From the NCBI RefSeq assembly GCF_005222845.1, contig NZ_STFZ01000001.1, forward strand, positions 1 to 64,000: DNA of 64,000 nucleotides, written 5' to 3'. Below, in pieces: positions 1 to 12,100 of this stretch. Made by a program: the position numbers and the translations under genes. The notes beneath the pieces were generated by a model. That model was given only the letters and a program-made list of their open reading frames with translations. It was not told the DNA's origin and made no database searches. Each line of letters opens with the position of its first letter. Position 1 is the first letter of the stretch. The DNA comes from Rhizobium sp. FY34. GTDB lineage: Bacteria; Pseudomonadota; Alphaproteobacteria; Rhizobiales; Rhizobiaceae.

Positions 1-160
1 CTCCGGTTTGCAGTTCGCACCAGAGATTCTGATTCATTGCCGTTTGGGAAGCCCAAGAGTCGCAGTCAATGAGGACGCGTATTAGAGCACAATTTCAAAG
101 GTTGCGTATATCAAGGGCCTGACGCAAGACTTCAGTCCGATCTTTTGATAAGGAAGACTC

Positions 161-1654
161 ATGCTGACCGCCGCTGCCCCAGACCTTGCTACCCGTGTCA
201 AGGCATTGACCTATTCGAGGGTCCTTTGTGTCGGCGATGTCATGATGGACCGCTATGTTGAGGGCCATGTCTCGCGCATATCGCCAGAAAGCGCAGCGCC
301 CGTCTTTATCTATCGCGCGGAACATGTGCTGCCCGGCGGTGCTGCCAACGTAGCGCGCAATATCAGCGCCTTGGGTGGGCAATGCACCTTGATCGGCGTG
401 ATCGGTGATGATGTGGCTGCAACCACTTTGGTCGATTGCATCTCGAAATACGGCGACGTCAATTCGGTTATGGTGGTTAGTGATGACCGACCGACGACCG
501 TGAAAACCCGATATGAAGTGCGGGGCCACCATTTACTGCGCGTCGATCACGAAGCCACATTCCCTGTTCCCAAAGCGTGTGAAGATGCCTGTATCGCAGC
601 CATTGTCGAACATCTGCCCGCGCATGATGTCGTTGTTCTGTCGGATTATGACAAGGGTGTGCTCACCGAGCGATTGCTTGGCGAAGTCATGAAACGAGCA
701 CAGGCACTGAACAAACCAGTCATTGTGGATCCGAAATCATCCAATCTTGGCAAATATGCCGGTGCAAGCATCATGACTCCCAATGCCAATGAAACCAGGC
801 AGGCTTGCGGAATCTATCCGGATACAGACGAAAAGGCAGAAGCTGCCGCCACGCTTTACATGGATGCCAGCCAGGCGCAGGCCGTGCTGATCACCCGTGG
901 TGAACAAGGCATGACGCTCGTTTCGCGTGGCAAACCTGCCGTTCACATTTGCAGTCAGGTCAGCGAGGTTTTCGATGTGGTCGGCGCTGGTGACACAGTC
1001 GTGGCAACGCTGGGGGCCGCCATCGCGTGTGGCCATGATATCGGGACCGCGGCACAGTTTGCCAATGCAGCCGCAGGCATTGTTGTTGGCAAACGCGGAA
1101 CAGCCACGACCTCGCCCGACGAACTTATGCTTGCACTGGAAAACCAGGGCGAACATCCTTCCCGTAAGGGAACGCCGATCATGCTGAAACGAGAGGAAGC
1201 TGCCCGCTATGCGCGGATCCGGCGGATGGAGGGTAAGATCGTCGGTTTCACAAACGGCTGCTTCGACATTCTGCACCCAGGCCATATCTCGCTGTTAAAG
1301 TTTGCCCGCGCCCATTGCGATTGCTTGATTGTCGGCTTGAACAGCGATGCCTCCGTCACGCGGCTGAAGGGGCCAAGCCGCCCCATCAACGTCGAATCAG
1401 ACCGCTCTATCGTACTTTCCGCGCTGGGTACGGTGGATGCGGTGGTCATTTTTGAAGAGGAGACCCCCCTCGACCTCGTTAAGGCCGTCATGCCTGACAT
1501 ACTCATCAAAGGTGCAGATTACACCATTGAAACCGTCGTCGGTGCGGATGTCGTTTTGGCCAATGGTGGCAAGGTTTTGCTTGCGCCGCTCGTTCCCGGC
1601 AAGAACTCGACAACCACGATCGAAAGGCTGAAGCTTGCCCAATCGGATGCCTGA
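161..1654 (+). CDS. hldE: Bifunctional heptose 7-phosphate kinase / heptose 1-phosphate adenylyltransferase (HldE/RfaE)
   Basis: This enzyme makes ADP-heptose precursor in the cytoplasm: it phosphorylates D-glycero-D-manno-heptose 7-phosphate at C1 and later transfers AMP to the heptose 1-phosphate. The 497-residue length fits the fused two-domain form. Residues 1 to about 330 are a ribokinase-like (PfkB) domain with the GAGD catalytic motif at about 275-278. Residues 355-497 are a nucleotidyltransferase domain with GCFDILHPGH at 366-375. The ATG has a good Shine-Dalgarno, AAGGAAG at 150-156. It overlaps gmhB by 8 bases. ADP-heptose feeds LPS core synthesis and also protein heptosylation, which matters because an autotransporter and a TPR-glycosyltransferase lie downstream. 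Confidence 0.95.
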   Translation: MLTAAAPDLATRVKALTYSRVLCVGDVMMDRYVEGHVSRISPESAAPVFIYRAEHVLPGGAANVARNISALGGQCTLIGVIGDDVAATTLVDCISKYGDVNSVMVVSDDRPTTVKTRYEVRGHHLLRVDHEATFPVPKACEDACIAAIVEHLPAHDVVVLSDYDKGVLTERLLGEVMKRAQALNKPVIVDPKSSNLGKYAGASIMTPNANETRQACGIYPDTDEKAEAAATLYMDASQAQAVLITRGEQGMTLVSRGKPAVHICSQVSEVFDVVGAGDTVVATLGAAIACGHDIGTAAQFANAAAGIVVGKRGTATTSPDELMLALENQGEHPSRKGTPIMLKREEAARYARIRRMEGKIVGFTNGCFDILHPGHISLLKFARAHCDCLIVGLNSDASVTRLKGPSRPINVESDRSIVLSALGTVDAVVIFEEETPLDLVKAVMPDILIKGADYTIETVVGADVVLANGGKVLLAPLVPGKNSTTTIERLKLAQSDA

Positions 1655-2180
1655 AGCAAGACCATGTGCCTTTCTCGATCGCGATGGGACGTTAATCGAG
1701 GAGTGCAACTATCTGTCTGACCCCGATCAGGTCGTACTCCTGCCCGGCGTCGTCGACGGCCTGAAGGCGCTGATGGAAAAAGGATTTCTTCTCGTCATAC
1801 TCACCAATCAATCCGGCATAGGCCGTGGTTATTTCCCAGAAGCGGCGGCCCATGATGTAAACCAACGCATCATCGAGATGCTTGCGCTTGAGGGAATTGC
1901 CATTGCAGCCTGCTACATGTGCCCGCATGCGCCTGATGCGCAATGCCTGTGCCGCAAGCCGCTTGCGGGTTTGATAGACGAAGCCTTAAGCCGGTTCTCT
2001 GTCAACCTGACGTCTTCTATCGTCATAGGCGATAAGGACATTGACCTGCAGCTGGCGGGCAACCGAGGCCTGCGCGGGTTTCTGGTTACCACAGGGCACG
2101 CATCGGAGCACATTGACTGGGCACAAGACAACGGCTTTCCAGTCTTCCCGGATATTCTATCGATCGCCCGGCAATTGTGA
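1647..2180 (+). CDS. gmhB: D-glycero-beta-D-manno-heptose 1,7-bisphosphate 7-phosphatase (HAD family)
   Basis: GmhB removes the 7-phosphate between the two HldE reactions. The protein has the HAD nucleophile motif FLDRDGT near its N-terminus (D11 and D13), the ILTNQSGIGRGYF motif typical of the HisB/GmhB subfamily, and a Cys/His cluster (CPHAPDAQCLC) that matches the zinc-binding loop of GmhB. About 177 residues is the usual length. The ATG at 1647 gives the common ATGCCTGA 8-base overlap with hldE; a TTG at 1635 is open but less likely. Translational coupling with hldE is inferred. The sedoheptulose isomerase (gmhA) and epimerase (hldD) are not in the window. Confidence 0.92.
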   Translation: MPEARPCAFLDRDGTLIEECNYLSDPDQVVLLPGVVDGLKALMEKGFLLVILTNQSGIGRGYFPEAAAHDVNQRIIEMLALEGIAIAACYMCPHAPDAQCLCRKPLAGLIDEALSRFSVNLTSSIVIGDKDIDLQLAGNRGLRGFLVTTGHASEHIDWAQDNGFPVFPDILSIARQL

Positions 2181-2198
2181 GAATGCAGTGAGTGTCTT

Positions 2199-2720
2199 CT
2201 ATTTGTCGTTCAGCGCTTTATAGGCATCGCGGATACCTTTCAGCGAGAGCGAGATTGATACGGGCGTCTGATTTGCGTCCTTGAAAACAAATGTCGCGGT
2301 TGTTGCCGAAAATAGCGCTTCGCGTTGCGGGTCGGTTAGCGGCGCACTGGCGAAACAGGATTGCAGGCAGCGTTTGAAGGTCAGGGCTGCGAAGTCTTTG
2401 TCGGCAATTTTGACTGAAACGCCGTCTGGCAGCCATACTCCTGCCGGCAGCTCGACGAGAACCCGATCCACTTTTTCGCCCTGTGGACGTCCGATCACGA
2501 TCTGAGCAATATTGCCCTGCCCATTGCCGCCAGCGAAAGTCTGGGCCATTTCACAGGATCTGACATTCTCTTCACCACGCTTGGCACTCTCGCATCGTGC
2601 GACCCAATCTCCGTAATTCGCCGTCGTCCGGCTTGGCTCGGGTGCATTTTGCGCCTGAACAGCCGATAGGGGCGCGAAACCAATCAGTGTGGCTAGGAGA
2701 AGGATGCGACCAGACGTCAA
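2199..2720 (-). CDS. Invasion-associated locus B (IalB) family periplasmic protein
   Basis: This is a 173-residue exported protein with an N-terminal signal peptide (hydrophobic residues 5-22, cleavage near VQA-Q) followed by an IalB-type domain. Visible family features are the NYGDWVARCE motif after the signal, paired cysteines in the first half, and the later KRCLQSCFAS segment. IalB was named from Bartonella erythrocyte invasion, but family members are common in free-living Rhizobiales and their biochemical role is unknown. It runs convergent to gmhB (18 bases between stops) and divergent from the giant autotransporter, so a shared regulatory region is possible. The family call is fairly secure; a specific function is not. 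Confidence 0.85.
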   Translation of the reverse strand: MTSGRILLLATLIGFAPLSAVQAQNAPEPSRTTANYGDWVARCESAKRGEENVRSCEMAQTFAGGNGQGNIAQIVIGRPQGEKVDRVLVELPAGVWLPDGVSVKIADKDFAALTFKRCLQSCFASAPLTDPQREALFSATTATFVFKDANQTPVSISLSLKGIRDAYKALNDK

Positions 2721-3180
2721 AGCTGTCTCTCACTTAAAAATCAATTGCAGTTTATTGCCAAAATTTCCTGCCATAATTGTAAGTGCTCCGCAAGGATGAA
2801 GCGGGCGCGACGCTTTGTCTATCTCTACGCAAGCATCGATACTTGGTAAAAGCCGCCGATGCGGATGTCGGGGCCATCCGTGTGTAAGTCCTCTCAGCGA
2901 GAATCCTTAAATTGTTGCTAAATCGGCCAGTTTCGTTCTTGGGCCAGGGCCTTGCATTTGCGCTGTACTGGAAAGATTTCGGTTACAGGTTGTCTGTCTG
3001 GCTTGCCTTTTTATGACCCTTGTCTAAACATCTTTGCTGCGGTCTCTAGTAAATCGATTCACGCATAAGGTGTTGCTTGATGCGCTGGTTTTGGACTGGC
3101 GTGTCGATGTGTAGGGGGCCTCGGCGCATATGGTTTCGGCTTGGTGCAGTTTTCTGGAATTTAGCACCCGGAAATAGGTT
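2721..3180. promoter_or_regulatory. Divergent intergenic region between the ialB-like gene and the giant autotransporter
   Basis: This 460-base gap separates two divergent genes and must hold both promoters. It is more AT-rich than its surroundings near 2735-2780. No ORF, RNA gene or strong hairpin was recognised, and no -35/-10 pair is convincing enough to call. The autotransporter TTG start at 3181 is preceded by GGAAATAGG. Confidence 0.5.
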
Positions 3181-6100
3181 TTGGCGGTAAAATTGAACAT
3201 TCAGAACATGCCTGTGGCCGAGTTTGAGCGCCGCCGATTGTCCAGCCTGCTTCTGAGCAGTTGTTCAACGCTTGCCCTGATGCTGACACCGGTGGCGGTG
3301 ACCTTGGGCGTTGCTCTGCCCAGCCCTACGCAGGCGCAGACCACAACGATCGGCAACACCAACTCAGGCTATGTGCTCGGGGCCTCGACCTCCGATAGCA
3401 GCTTCCTGGTTGTGAGTGGGACGACTATCAGCAATTCGGGCGTTGCCATCTCCGGCGATGGCTCGCGCTCCTGGACTGTTACTAATCAGGGAACCGTTGT
3501 CTCAACCGGGGGGGACACCGGCATTCTTGTGGACGACGGAACCGGCAATATCGGTTTGAATGTTATCAACAATGGCGATGCCAGCCACACCTCGGCCCTG
3601 ATTCAGGGCCGTTATGGTGTTTACGTGAAGTATGGCTCTGCCACGATCACGAATTACGGTCAGATTACCGGAACCAGCTCAAAGGCCGCTTACATCTATG
3701 GCGGCGGCGGCGTGATTATCAATGCTGTTTCCGGCGTCATGTCCGGGGTGGGCGGTGGGGCCAACATCGGTGGCTCCTTTTCGGGTAATGCCACGCTCAC
3801 CAACAGCGGCCGCATCATAACCACCGCAGGGTGGGGCGGTTCGATCAGCCAGGGGACGATCACCAATAACGCGCCGGGTACGGTTGCCGGCAGCGGGACC
3901 ATTTCGGGTGGTGGCGGCGTGCAGCTGAGTGGCGGCACCGTCATCAACAGCGGCCTGATCATCGGCACAGATGCCGCCGGCACCGCCGTATTCGGGTTCT
4001 CGCCCGGCCCCCTCGCCGTGATCAATAACGCATCCGGCACGATCGTCAGCGCCACTTATGGCATCAATTTCGCCGCGGGTGGCACGCTCACCAACGCCGG
4101 CACCGTGTCCGCCACCGGCACGGCCGGCGTCGCCGTCAGGGTGAACGGTGCTGCCGCAATCTCCAACACCGGGGCGATCCTGGGCGGATCGTCGGGCACC
4201 GGCGTCTTTCTCGCCAATGGCGGAACCGTAACCAACAGCGCAGCGGCGGCGACCATCTCGGGCGGTTCGACGGGCATCGCCATCACGGGCGCGGCCGGCA
4301 CGGTGGCCAATAGCGGCACGGTGAGCAGCAGTTCGGGCGTCGGCATCACCCTGTCGAATGGCGGTCGAGTGACCAATAGCGGCAGTGCCTCGGTCATTTC
4401 CGGCACCGTCGGCATCGTGAACTCCGGCGCCAGCGGCGCGGTGGTCAATTACGGTGCCATTATCGGTAACAGCGGCACCGCCATTCGCTTTGCCGGCAAC
4501 TTCAACGATTCCGTGCAATTGCGGTCGGGCGCTGTGGTCACAGGCGTCATGGATGCCGGCGCCGGAACGGACGTCTTGCAGTTCACCGGCACCATAGCCG
4601 GCACCATTGCTAACCTGACCGCTACCAATTTCGAAACAGGCACCATCGCGACTGGAACGAACTGGACCTTTACCGGCTCCACCTCGCTGGGGTCGATCAT
4701 CCTGACCAATTTAAGCCAGATGACGGTCGCTGGCACCTTCGCCAATAGCGGCACGCTGAACAATAGCGGCACCCTCACCGTGGCATCGGGCGGCCTGATC
4801 AACAACTCGGGCAGCTTTGCCAATGCTATCAGGCTCGTCATCGCCTCGGGCGGCTCGTTCACCAATACCGGAACCCTGACCAACAATACGACCCGGACGA
4901 TTGCCAATGCCGGCCTGCTGACGATTACGTCCGGCACTTTCACCAATAATGGTCTGCTGACCAATACCGGCAGCATTTCCGGCACGGTGACGCTGACCTC
5001 TACCGGAACCTTGGACAACCAGCTCAGCGGCCGGATCTCCGCCACCGGCGCGGCGGTGGTGAACAGCGGCACCGTGGCGCCGACGCTCACCAACCTGGGC
5101 ACCATCACCTCGTCCGGCGGCAGAGCCGTGACGCTGTCCAACGGCGGCAAGATCACCAACAGCGGCAGCGCCTCGTCCATCTCGGCCGCCATGTTCGGTG
5201 TGAACATCACCGGGGCCGTTGGGACGGTCATCAATGACGGCACCATCACCAGCACGGGCGGCTCTGCCTACGCCGCCGTCAACCTGGCGGGCGGCGGCAG
5301 CATCAGCAACACGGGCACCGCCAGCGTCATCGCCGGTGCCTATGGCATCTCTCTTAGCGGTGGCACGGGCACGCTGGTCAATCGCGGCACCATTTCGGGC
5401 ACCACGGGGAATGCGGTGTTCTTCTCTAGCGGCGGCGCGGTCGCCAACCTCACCAATTACGGCACCATCATCAGCACGGGAGCCTCGGCCCTCTATCTAC
5501 AGAGCGGCGGCGTGGTCACCAACGCGGCGGGTGCGACGATCGCTGGCAAGAGCGTCGGCGCCACCATCCTGAACGGTTATGGTGCCGGCTCCACCCTCAC
5601 CAATGCCGGCACCATCATCGCAACCGATACGGCGTCTGGCATCGGCGTTTTCATCGATGTGTTCGGCCAGAGCAATACGGTGATCAACAGCGGCACCATC
5701 ATCGGCAATGGTGGCACTGCGGTGCAGTTCGGCCGCAACACAGATGATGTGGTCAGGTTCCTGCCGGGCGGCGTCTTCACCGGCGTCGTGGATGGCGGCG
5801 GGGGCACCGACACGCTGGAGTTCGGCGGCACGGCGGCGACGAATTTCAACGGGCTCGGCGGCTCGGGCTTCGTCAATTTCGAGCGGGCCAGTGTGTTGTC
5901 CGGCGCCAACTGGACCTTCACGGGCGTCAATTCTGTTGCATCGTCCATGTCCATGACCAACAGCGGCAACATGATTGTTGCCGCTGCCGGCAGTTTCACC
6001 AATGCCGGCACCTTCATCAATGATGGCACGCTGACTGCCACTGGCACGATGCTCAACGCGGGCACCATGACCAATACCGGCAGCATTGCCGGCGCCGTGA

Positions 6101-9100
6101 CGATCACCGGCACCGGCGTGCTGACGAACAGCGCGACTGGGACCATCACCGGCCCCGCGACTGGCGTGGGTGTGTTTGGTTTTGCGGGCGCCTCAGGCCC
6201 CGTCCAGAATTACGGGACGATCACCGGATACGAAGCCGTTTGGATGGATGGCAGCGGCATCGTCAATAATTTGGGGACCGGGTCGCAGCTTATCGGCTCA
6301 TATATCGGTGTGGTCGGCTTCAGCGGCGCGGTCACCGTGACCAATGCCGGCACTATCCGGGCAACCACGCTGTCCTCTGTGGCCAGCCACGCCTACGGCA
6401 TCTATGCGCGCGTGGGCGCAACCATCACCAATTCCGGCAGCGCGTCGTTGATCGCGTCAGTGGACCGTGGCATTCAGATTGCCACCGGCATCGGCGTCGT
6501 GAGCAACGCCGGCCAGATCACGGGCGCAAATTATGGCGTGCTGTTCGCCAGCGGCTCCTACAACAATACGCTGACCAACAGCGGCACCATCTCCGGCGGA
6601 ACCAAGGCGGTGGCGTTCGGCTCCGGCAACGACCTCTTGACCCTGCGGGCGGGGGCCACCTTCATAGGCGTGGTGGATGGCGGCACCGGCACCAATACCA
6701 TGGCCTTCGACGGCACCGGCGGCAGCTTCACCGGCCTCGGCAGTTCCAGCTTCACCAATTTCGGCATCGTCTCGGTCAACAGCGGCGCCAGCTGGACCTT
6801 CACCGGCGCCAACACCATTGCCTCTGGCATCACGTTTACCAACAGTGGCACCCTGGCCAATAGCGGCACGCTGACCAACAGCAGCACGCTCACCAACGCC
6901 GGCCTGCTGTCCAACAGCGGCACGCTGAACAATACCGGCCTGTTGACGGTGACCTCGGGCACCTTCCTCAACGGCGGGCTGCTGACCAATAGCGGCAGTC
7001 TTTCCGGCACCGTGACTCTGGCCAGCGGTGGAACGCTGGACAACCAGCTTACCGGCATCATGTCGGCTACGTCTTCGGTGGTGGTGAATGCCAGCGGCTT
7101 TGCGCCGACCCTCACCAATGCCGGCACCATTTCCTCATCCGGCGGCAGTGGTGTGTTATTGTCCGCCGGCGGCATGGTAACCAATAGTGGCACTGGAGCC
7201 AGGGTCACGGGTCTTGGCGGCGTCAAGATTTCCGGCGGTCTGGGCACTGTCGTCAATAGCGGCACCATCATCGCGACGGGCGCGTCTCCTGAAGCCGGCG
7301 TGGGGCTGGAAGGCGGGGGCACCGTCAGCAATTTGGGCAGCGCGAGCTTGATATCTGGCGTTCAGTTCGGCGTCCATGGTGGTGGTAGCGGCGTCGTCGT
7401 CAATTCCGGTACGATTACTGCAAATACCCAGGGTGTTCTGTTTACCTCCGGTGGAAATTACGGAACCATCACCAATTACGGCACCATTTCTGGCACCGGC
7501 ACGTTCGGCACCGGCGTCTATCTGCAGAGCGGCGGCACCGTTACCAACGCTGTCGGCGCGGCGATGTCCGGCAAGCGTAATGGCATCTATGTGTATTCCG
7601 GCCCAGCGACCGGCAACACCATCACCAATGCGGGCACAATTTACGGCACGGATGCAGGATATGGCATCGGGATTGTCGTCAATGCGCCCGGCATTGCCAA
7701 TGCACTGACCAATAGTGGCACTATCATCGGCAATAGTGGCACGGCGGTGCGGTTCGACGGCACCAGCGACGACAAGGTGCAGCTGCTGGCAGGTGCGGCG
7801 TTTACAGGCGTGGTGGATGCAGGCGCGGGCACAGACACCCTGGAATTCGGTGGTGCCGCGGCGACCAGCATCACCGGGTTGGGTGGCTCTGGCTTCATCA
7901 ATTTCGAAGCGGCCAGCGTTGTAGCCGGGGCCAACTGGACCTTCACCGGCAGCAATACGGTGGTGTCCACGCTGTCCATGACCAACAGCGGCACCATGAC
8001 CATTGCCTCTGGCGGCACCTTCACCAATTCTGGCACCTTCACCAATGCCGGCACGCTGACCGCCACCGGGACGCTGATCAACGGCGCCACCATGACCAAT
8101 TCCGGCAGCATCGCGGGCACCGTGACCCTCACCGGTACCGGCGGGCTGACCAATCAGGCCGGCGGCATTATATCCGGCAGTGGTGTGGGCGTGATCGGTA
8201 CCTTGAGCACCGGTAGTACGATCTTCAATGCGGGCACTATCACGGGTGCAGGTGGCACGGCGGTGCAATTCGGCACCGGCAATGATGTGCTGCAACTGGC
8301 TTCCGGTGCAAGTTTCGTCGGCCTCGTTGATGGCGGTGCTGGTGTTGACGCCGTGGAACTGGTGTCCGGCAACAGCATATTGAGCGGCTTCACCAATTTC
8401 GAAGCCTTGCAGATCAATTTGGGTGCCAGTTGGACTGCGACCGGCACAGAGACCTTTGCGACCATCACCAATGCTGGCACGTTGATCAATAGCGGTACGC
8501 TCGGCAATCTCGATGCCGTTCTCAATAATGGCACACTGCAAAACACTGGGCAGATCCTCAACACTGTGACTTTGTCAGGCTCTGGTGTGCTGACCAATGC
8601 TGCGGGTGCGCTGATTGAGGGGGCTACAGACGGCGTCACAGGCACTGGAGCCGTTGCGCGCAGTTTCACCAATTTCGGCACCATCACGGGCGCGAATGGT
8701 CGCGGTATTTATCTGTCCGCTGGCGGTGCCATCACCAATTCCGGCAGCGCTTCGCGCATTGGCGGGAGCGCAAGCGGCGTGCAGATCGCCGGCGGTTCCG
8801 GTACTGTGACAAACGGCGGCACGATCAGCGGCACCATCGGCATTGCTCTTTCCGGTAGCTTCAACAGCACCGTGACCAATAGCGGAACGATCATCGGCAC
8901 TGGTGGCACGGCCGTGCAGCTTGGTGCTGGCAACGATGTGCTGAACGTGCTGTCAGGCGGTGTCTTCAACGGAGCCGCTGATGGTGGGGCCGGGACCAAC
9001 ACGCTGGCATTCGTGTCTGGCAGCGGCACATTGTCTGCGGCAAATTTCCAGTACGTGACCGTGGCGAGCGGCGCCGATTGGACGCTTGGCGGAAATCAGA

Positions 9101-12100
9101 ACCTTACTGCGCTGACCAACAGCGGTAGCCTGACCAATTCTGGCACGATGTCTGTCAGCGGGACGCTGAGCAGTTCCGGCCAGTTGACCAATGGCGGCAG
9201 CATTGCCGGCACTGTGACGCTGACCAGCACCGGTCGTGTCACCAACCAAGCCGGCGCCAGCATCACCGGCACTCTTGCCGGCATCACGGGCGGTGGCGCG
9301 TCCGTGAGCAATGCTGGAGCCATCACCGCTACCGGCACGAATGGCACTGCCATTGCGCTCACTGGTGCGGCAAGCGTGAGCAATACCGGTGCTGCGTCCG
9401 TGGTATCTGGCGGTCTCTCCGCCATCTCACTGGGCGGGTTTGGAACCATTATCAATGCCGGCAGTCTTATTGGCGGGCTGGGTTATGGCGTGGCGTTGGC
9501 TGCGGGTGGCAGCCTTTCCAACAGCGGCAGAATCAGCGGCGCTGTGGCAGGTGTGCAGGTTGCCGATGGCACAGCAACAATCACCAATACCGGTACCATT
9601 GCGGGCACTGGCACATCTGGTGTCGGCGTGCTGTTTGCCGGTAGCGCCTCCGGCACGATTGATAATTTCGGGTTGATTTCGGGGGCAAGTGGTACGGCAA
9701 TACAGTTTGCCGGCGGCACCAACCGCTTGATTCTACGAGGTGGCAGCACGCTCAGTGGCATTGCAGATGGCGTGCTCGGTGTGAACACGCTCGTGGTGCG
9801 CGACAATGCCATGCTTTCGGGTGTCAATGCGATTGGCTTCCAGTATGTCGGCTTTATCGATGCCACCAATGCGGTTGATGCCAATTCGACCATCACCAAT
9901 CCCACTGTGATTGCCGGTACGCTGACCAATCAGGGCGTGCTCAACGGTATTGTGACGGTGGACGCGGGCGCGGTCCTGAATAGCAGCGGCATCGTCTCTG
10001 CAGGCGATAGTTCGACCAATTCTGGCACGATCGCAAACACCGGATCATTCTCGGTTCTGGCGGGGATGCTCAATCAGGGTACGTTGATCAGCACGGCATT
10101 TCTGCAAAATGACGGACAGCTTCTTAACGCCGGCAGCCTGAGTGCATCGGGTACGCTGATCAATAGTGGCATATTGACGAACAGCGCCAGCATGTCCAAC
10201 AGCGGCAACATCAGCGGTTCAGGATCTTTTGCCAACAGCGGCAGCTTCACCAACAGCGGCAATGTCTCGATGACGGTGCATCTGAGCGGCTCCGGCAAGG
10301 TTGACAACCAGGTGAGTGGTCGTATCGGCGGTTTGCTTGCCGGAATCAGCGCCACCAGCGGCAGCAATGTCGTCACCAATGCGGGAACCATTGTTGCAAG
10401 CGGATCGACGGGGGCCGCTGTTTCTCTGAGCGCAGGCACAGTTGCAAATTCCAGCAGCACGGCGCTTATTCAGGGCGAGGTTGCTGGCGTCGCCATGACC
10501 TCAGCGGGCACCATTTCCAATTCAGGCACCATCACTGGCGTCAATGGTACAGGTCTGTTGCTCGGCGCTGGCGGTTCTGTCACCAATGCCGGGCTGCTCA
10601 CCGGTGCCACGTCAGGCATAACCATTTCCGGCGGCACAGGGACACTGATTACCAATACTGGCACGATCTCCGGGACCGGCACGTCCGGTGTCGGCGTGCT
10701 TTTCACCGGCACTGCCTCCGGCACGATAGACAATTTCGGAGTGATTTCAGGAAGTAGCGACACGGCGATACAGTTTGCTGGCGGCACAAATAGGCTGATC
10801 CTGCAAGACGGCAGCACTCTGATTGGTGTTGCCGACGGCCGACTTGGAACCAACACGCTGATTGTCACCGGCAGCGCACAGTTGCAAAATGCCCGTGTCC
10901 TTGGTTTCAGCTATGTGGCATTCAGGGATGCCACCCAAACGGTTGGTTCCAGCACAACTCTTGGCAATGTCGCGGTTGTCGCTGGTACTCTGACCAACCA
11001 GGGTACGTTGAATGGCTCGCTCAGCGTGGATTCTGGCACGACACTCATCAATGGCGGTGTGGTTCTGGTGACAGATACTGCCACCAATACCGGCAATATC
11101 GTATCCAGTGGCCTCTTCACCAGTACATCGACACTGACCAGCAGCGGCTCTATCGACAATAGCGGCACACTGAGCAATTCTGGATCTCTGCGCAACAATG
11201 GCACGCTTACCAATTCTGGCAGCATGACCAACACTGGCGCTTTCTCCAACGCCGGCACTCTTTCCAATACCGGGACCATCAGCGGTTCGGGCACGTTTGA
11301 AAACAGCGGCAGCTTTTCTAACAGCGGTTCCGTTCTGGCAACGGACGTCGGTGTGATTGGCACCGGCATTATCAACAATAGTGGTACCATTATCGGAACT
11401 GCGGACACCGGTGTTAATCTCGGATCCGGAGGTGTCCTGATAAACACCATCAGCGGCTTTATTCAGGGTGGTATTTACGGCGTTCAGGTGGGAACCGGCG
11501 GCACCGTCATCAATGCGGGCACCATTCTTGATGATGACATTGCCGGTCTGGCGCTTGGCAGCAGTGCGTCATTGACCAATTCTGGTTCAATTGGCGGGGT
11601 TTTTGGTCTCATTTTCACCGGAACCGGTGCCAGTGCCACCAACAGTGGCACGATCACGGGGACGGGTGGGGTCGCCATACAGTTTGGCGGCGGAGTGAAC
11701 AGTCTCACTCTGACCACGGGCTCGGTGCTGGACGGTGGCATCGACGGTGGATCAGGCGCCGGACGGATCACGCTTGATGGCACAGGTTCGCTCAACAGTA
11801 CGATCGCCAACTTTGGCGCCGGCAGCAGCCTCACCATCGCAGCGGGTGCTGTCTGGACTACAACGGGTAACTGGACGATCGGTTCAGTTCGCAATGCCGG
11901 CCAACTTCAGCCGGGTGCAGCGGGCAGCGCCTTGCGGATTGCAGGTAACTTCACGCAGACCGCCAGCGGCACCATGCAGGTCGCTATCAATTCTGCGGGT
12001 CAGAGTTCGCAGCTTCTGGTATCAGGAACAGCGAGTATCGACGGAACTCTCTCTGTTCTGGCCGGTTCCGGTGGTTATCAGGCATCCACGGCCTATTCGA

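Noticed and set aside
1-160. Short open frames before hldE as the end of an upstream gene
   Set aside because: None ends with recognisable protein sequence and the stretch is too short to judge.
8250-8470. GNDxLxL segments as RTX calcium-binding repeats
   Set aside because: The GGxGxDxUx nonapeptide is not tandemly repeated and the protein has an autotransporter barrel, not type I secretion features.
3181-12000. Repeats that might be mistaken for a CRISPR array or a satellite
   Set aside because: Repeat units are degenerate, in frame with one coding sequence, and lack unique spacers between identical repeats.
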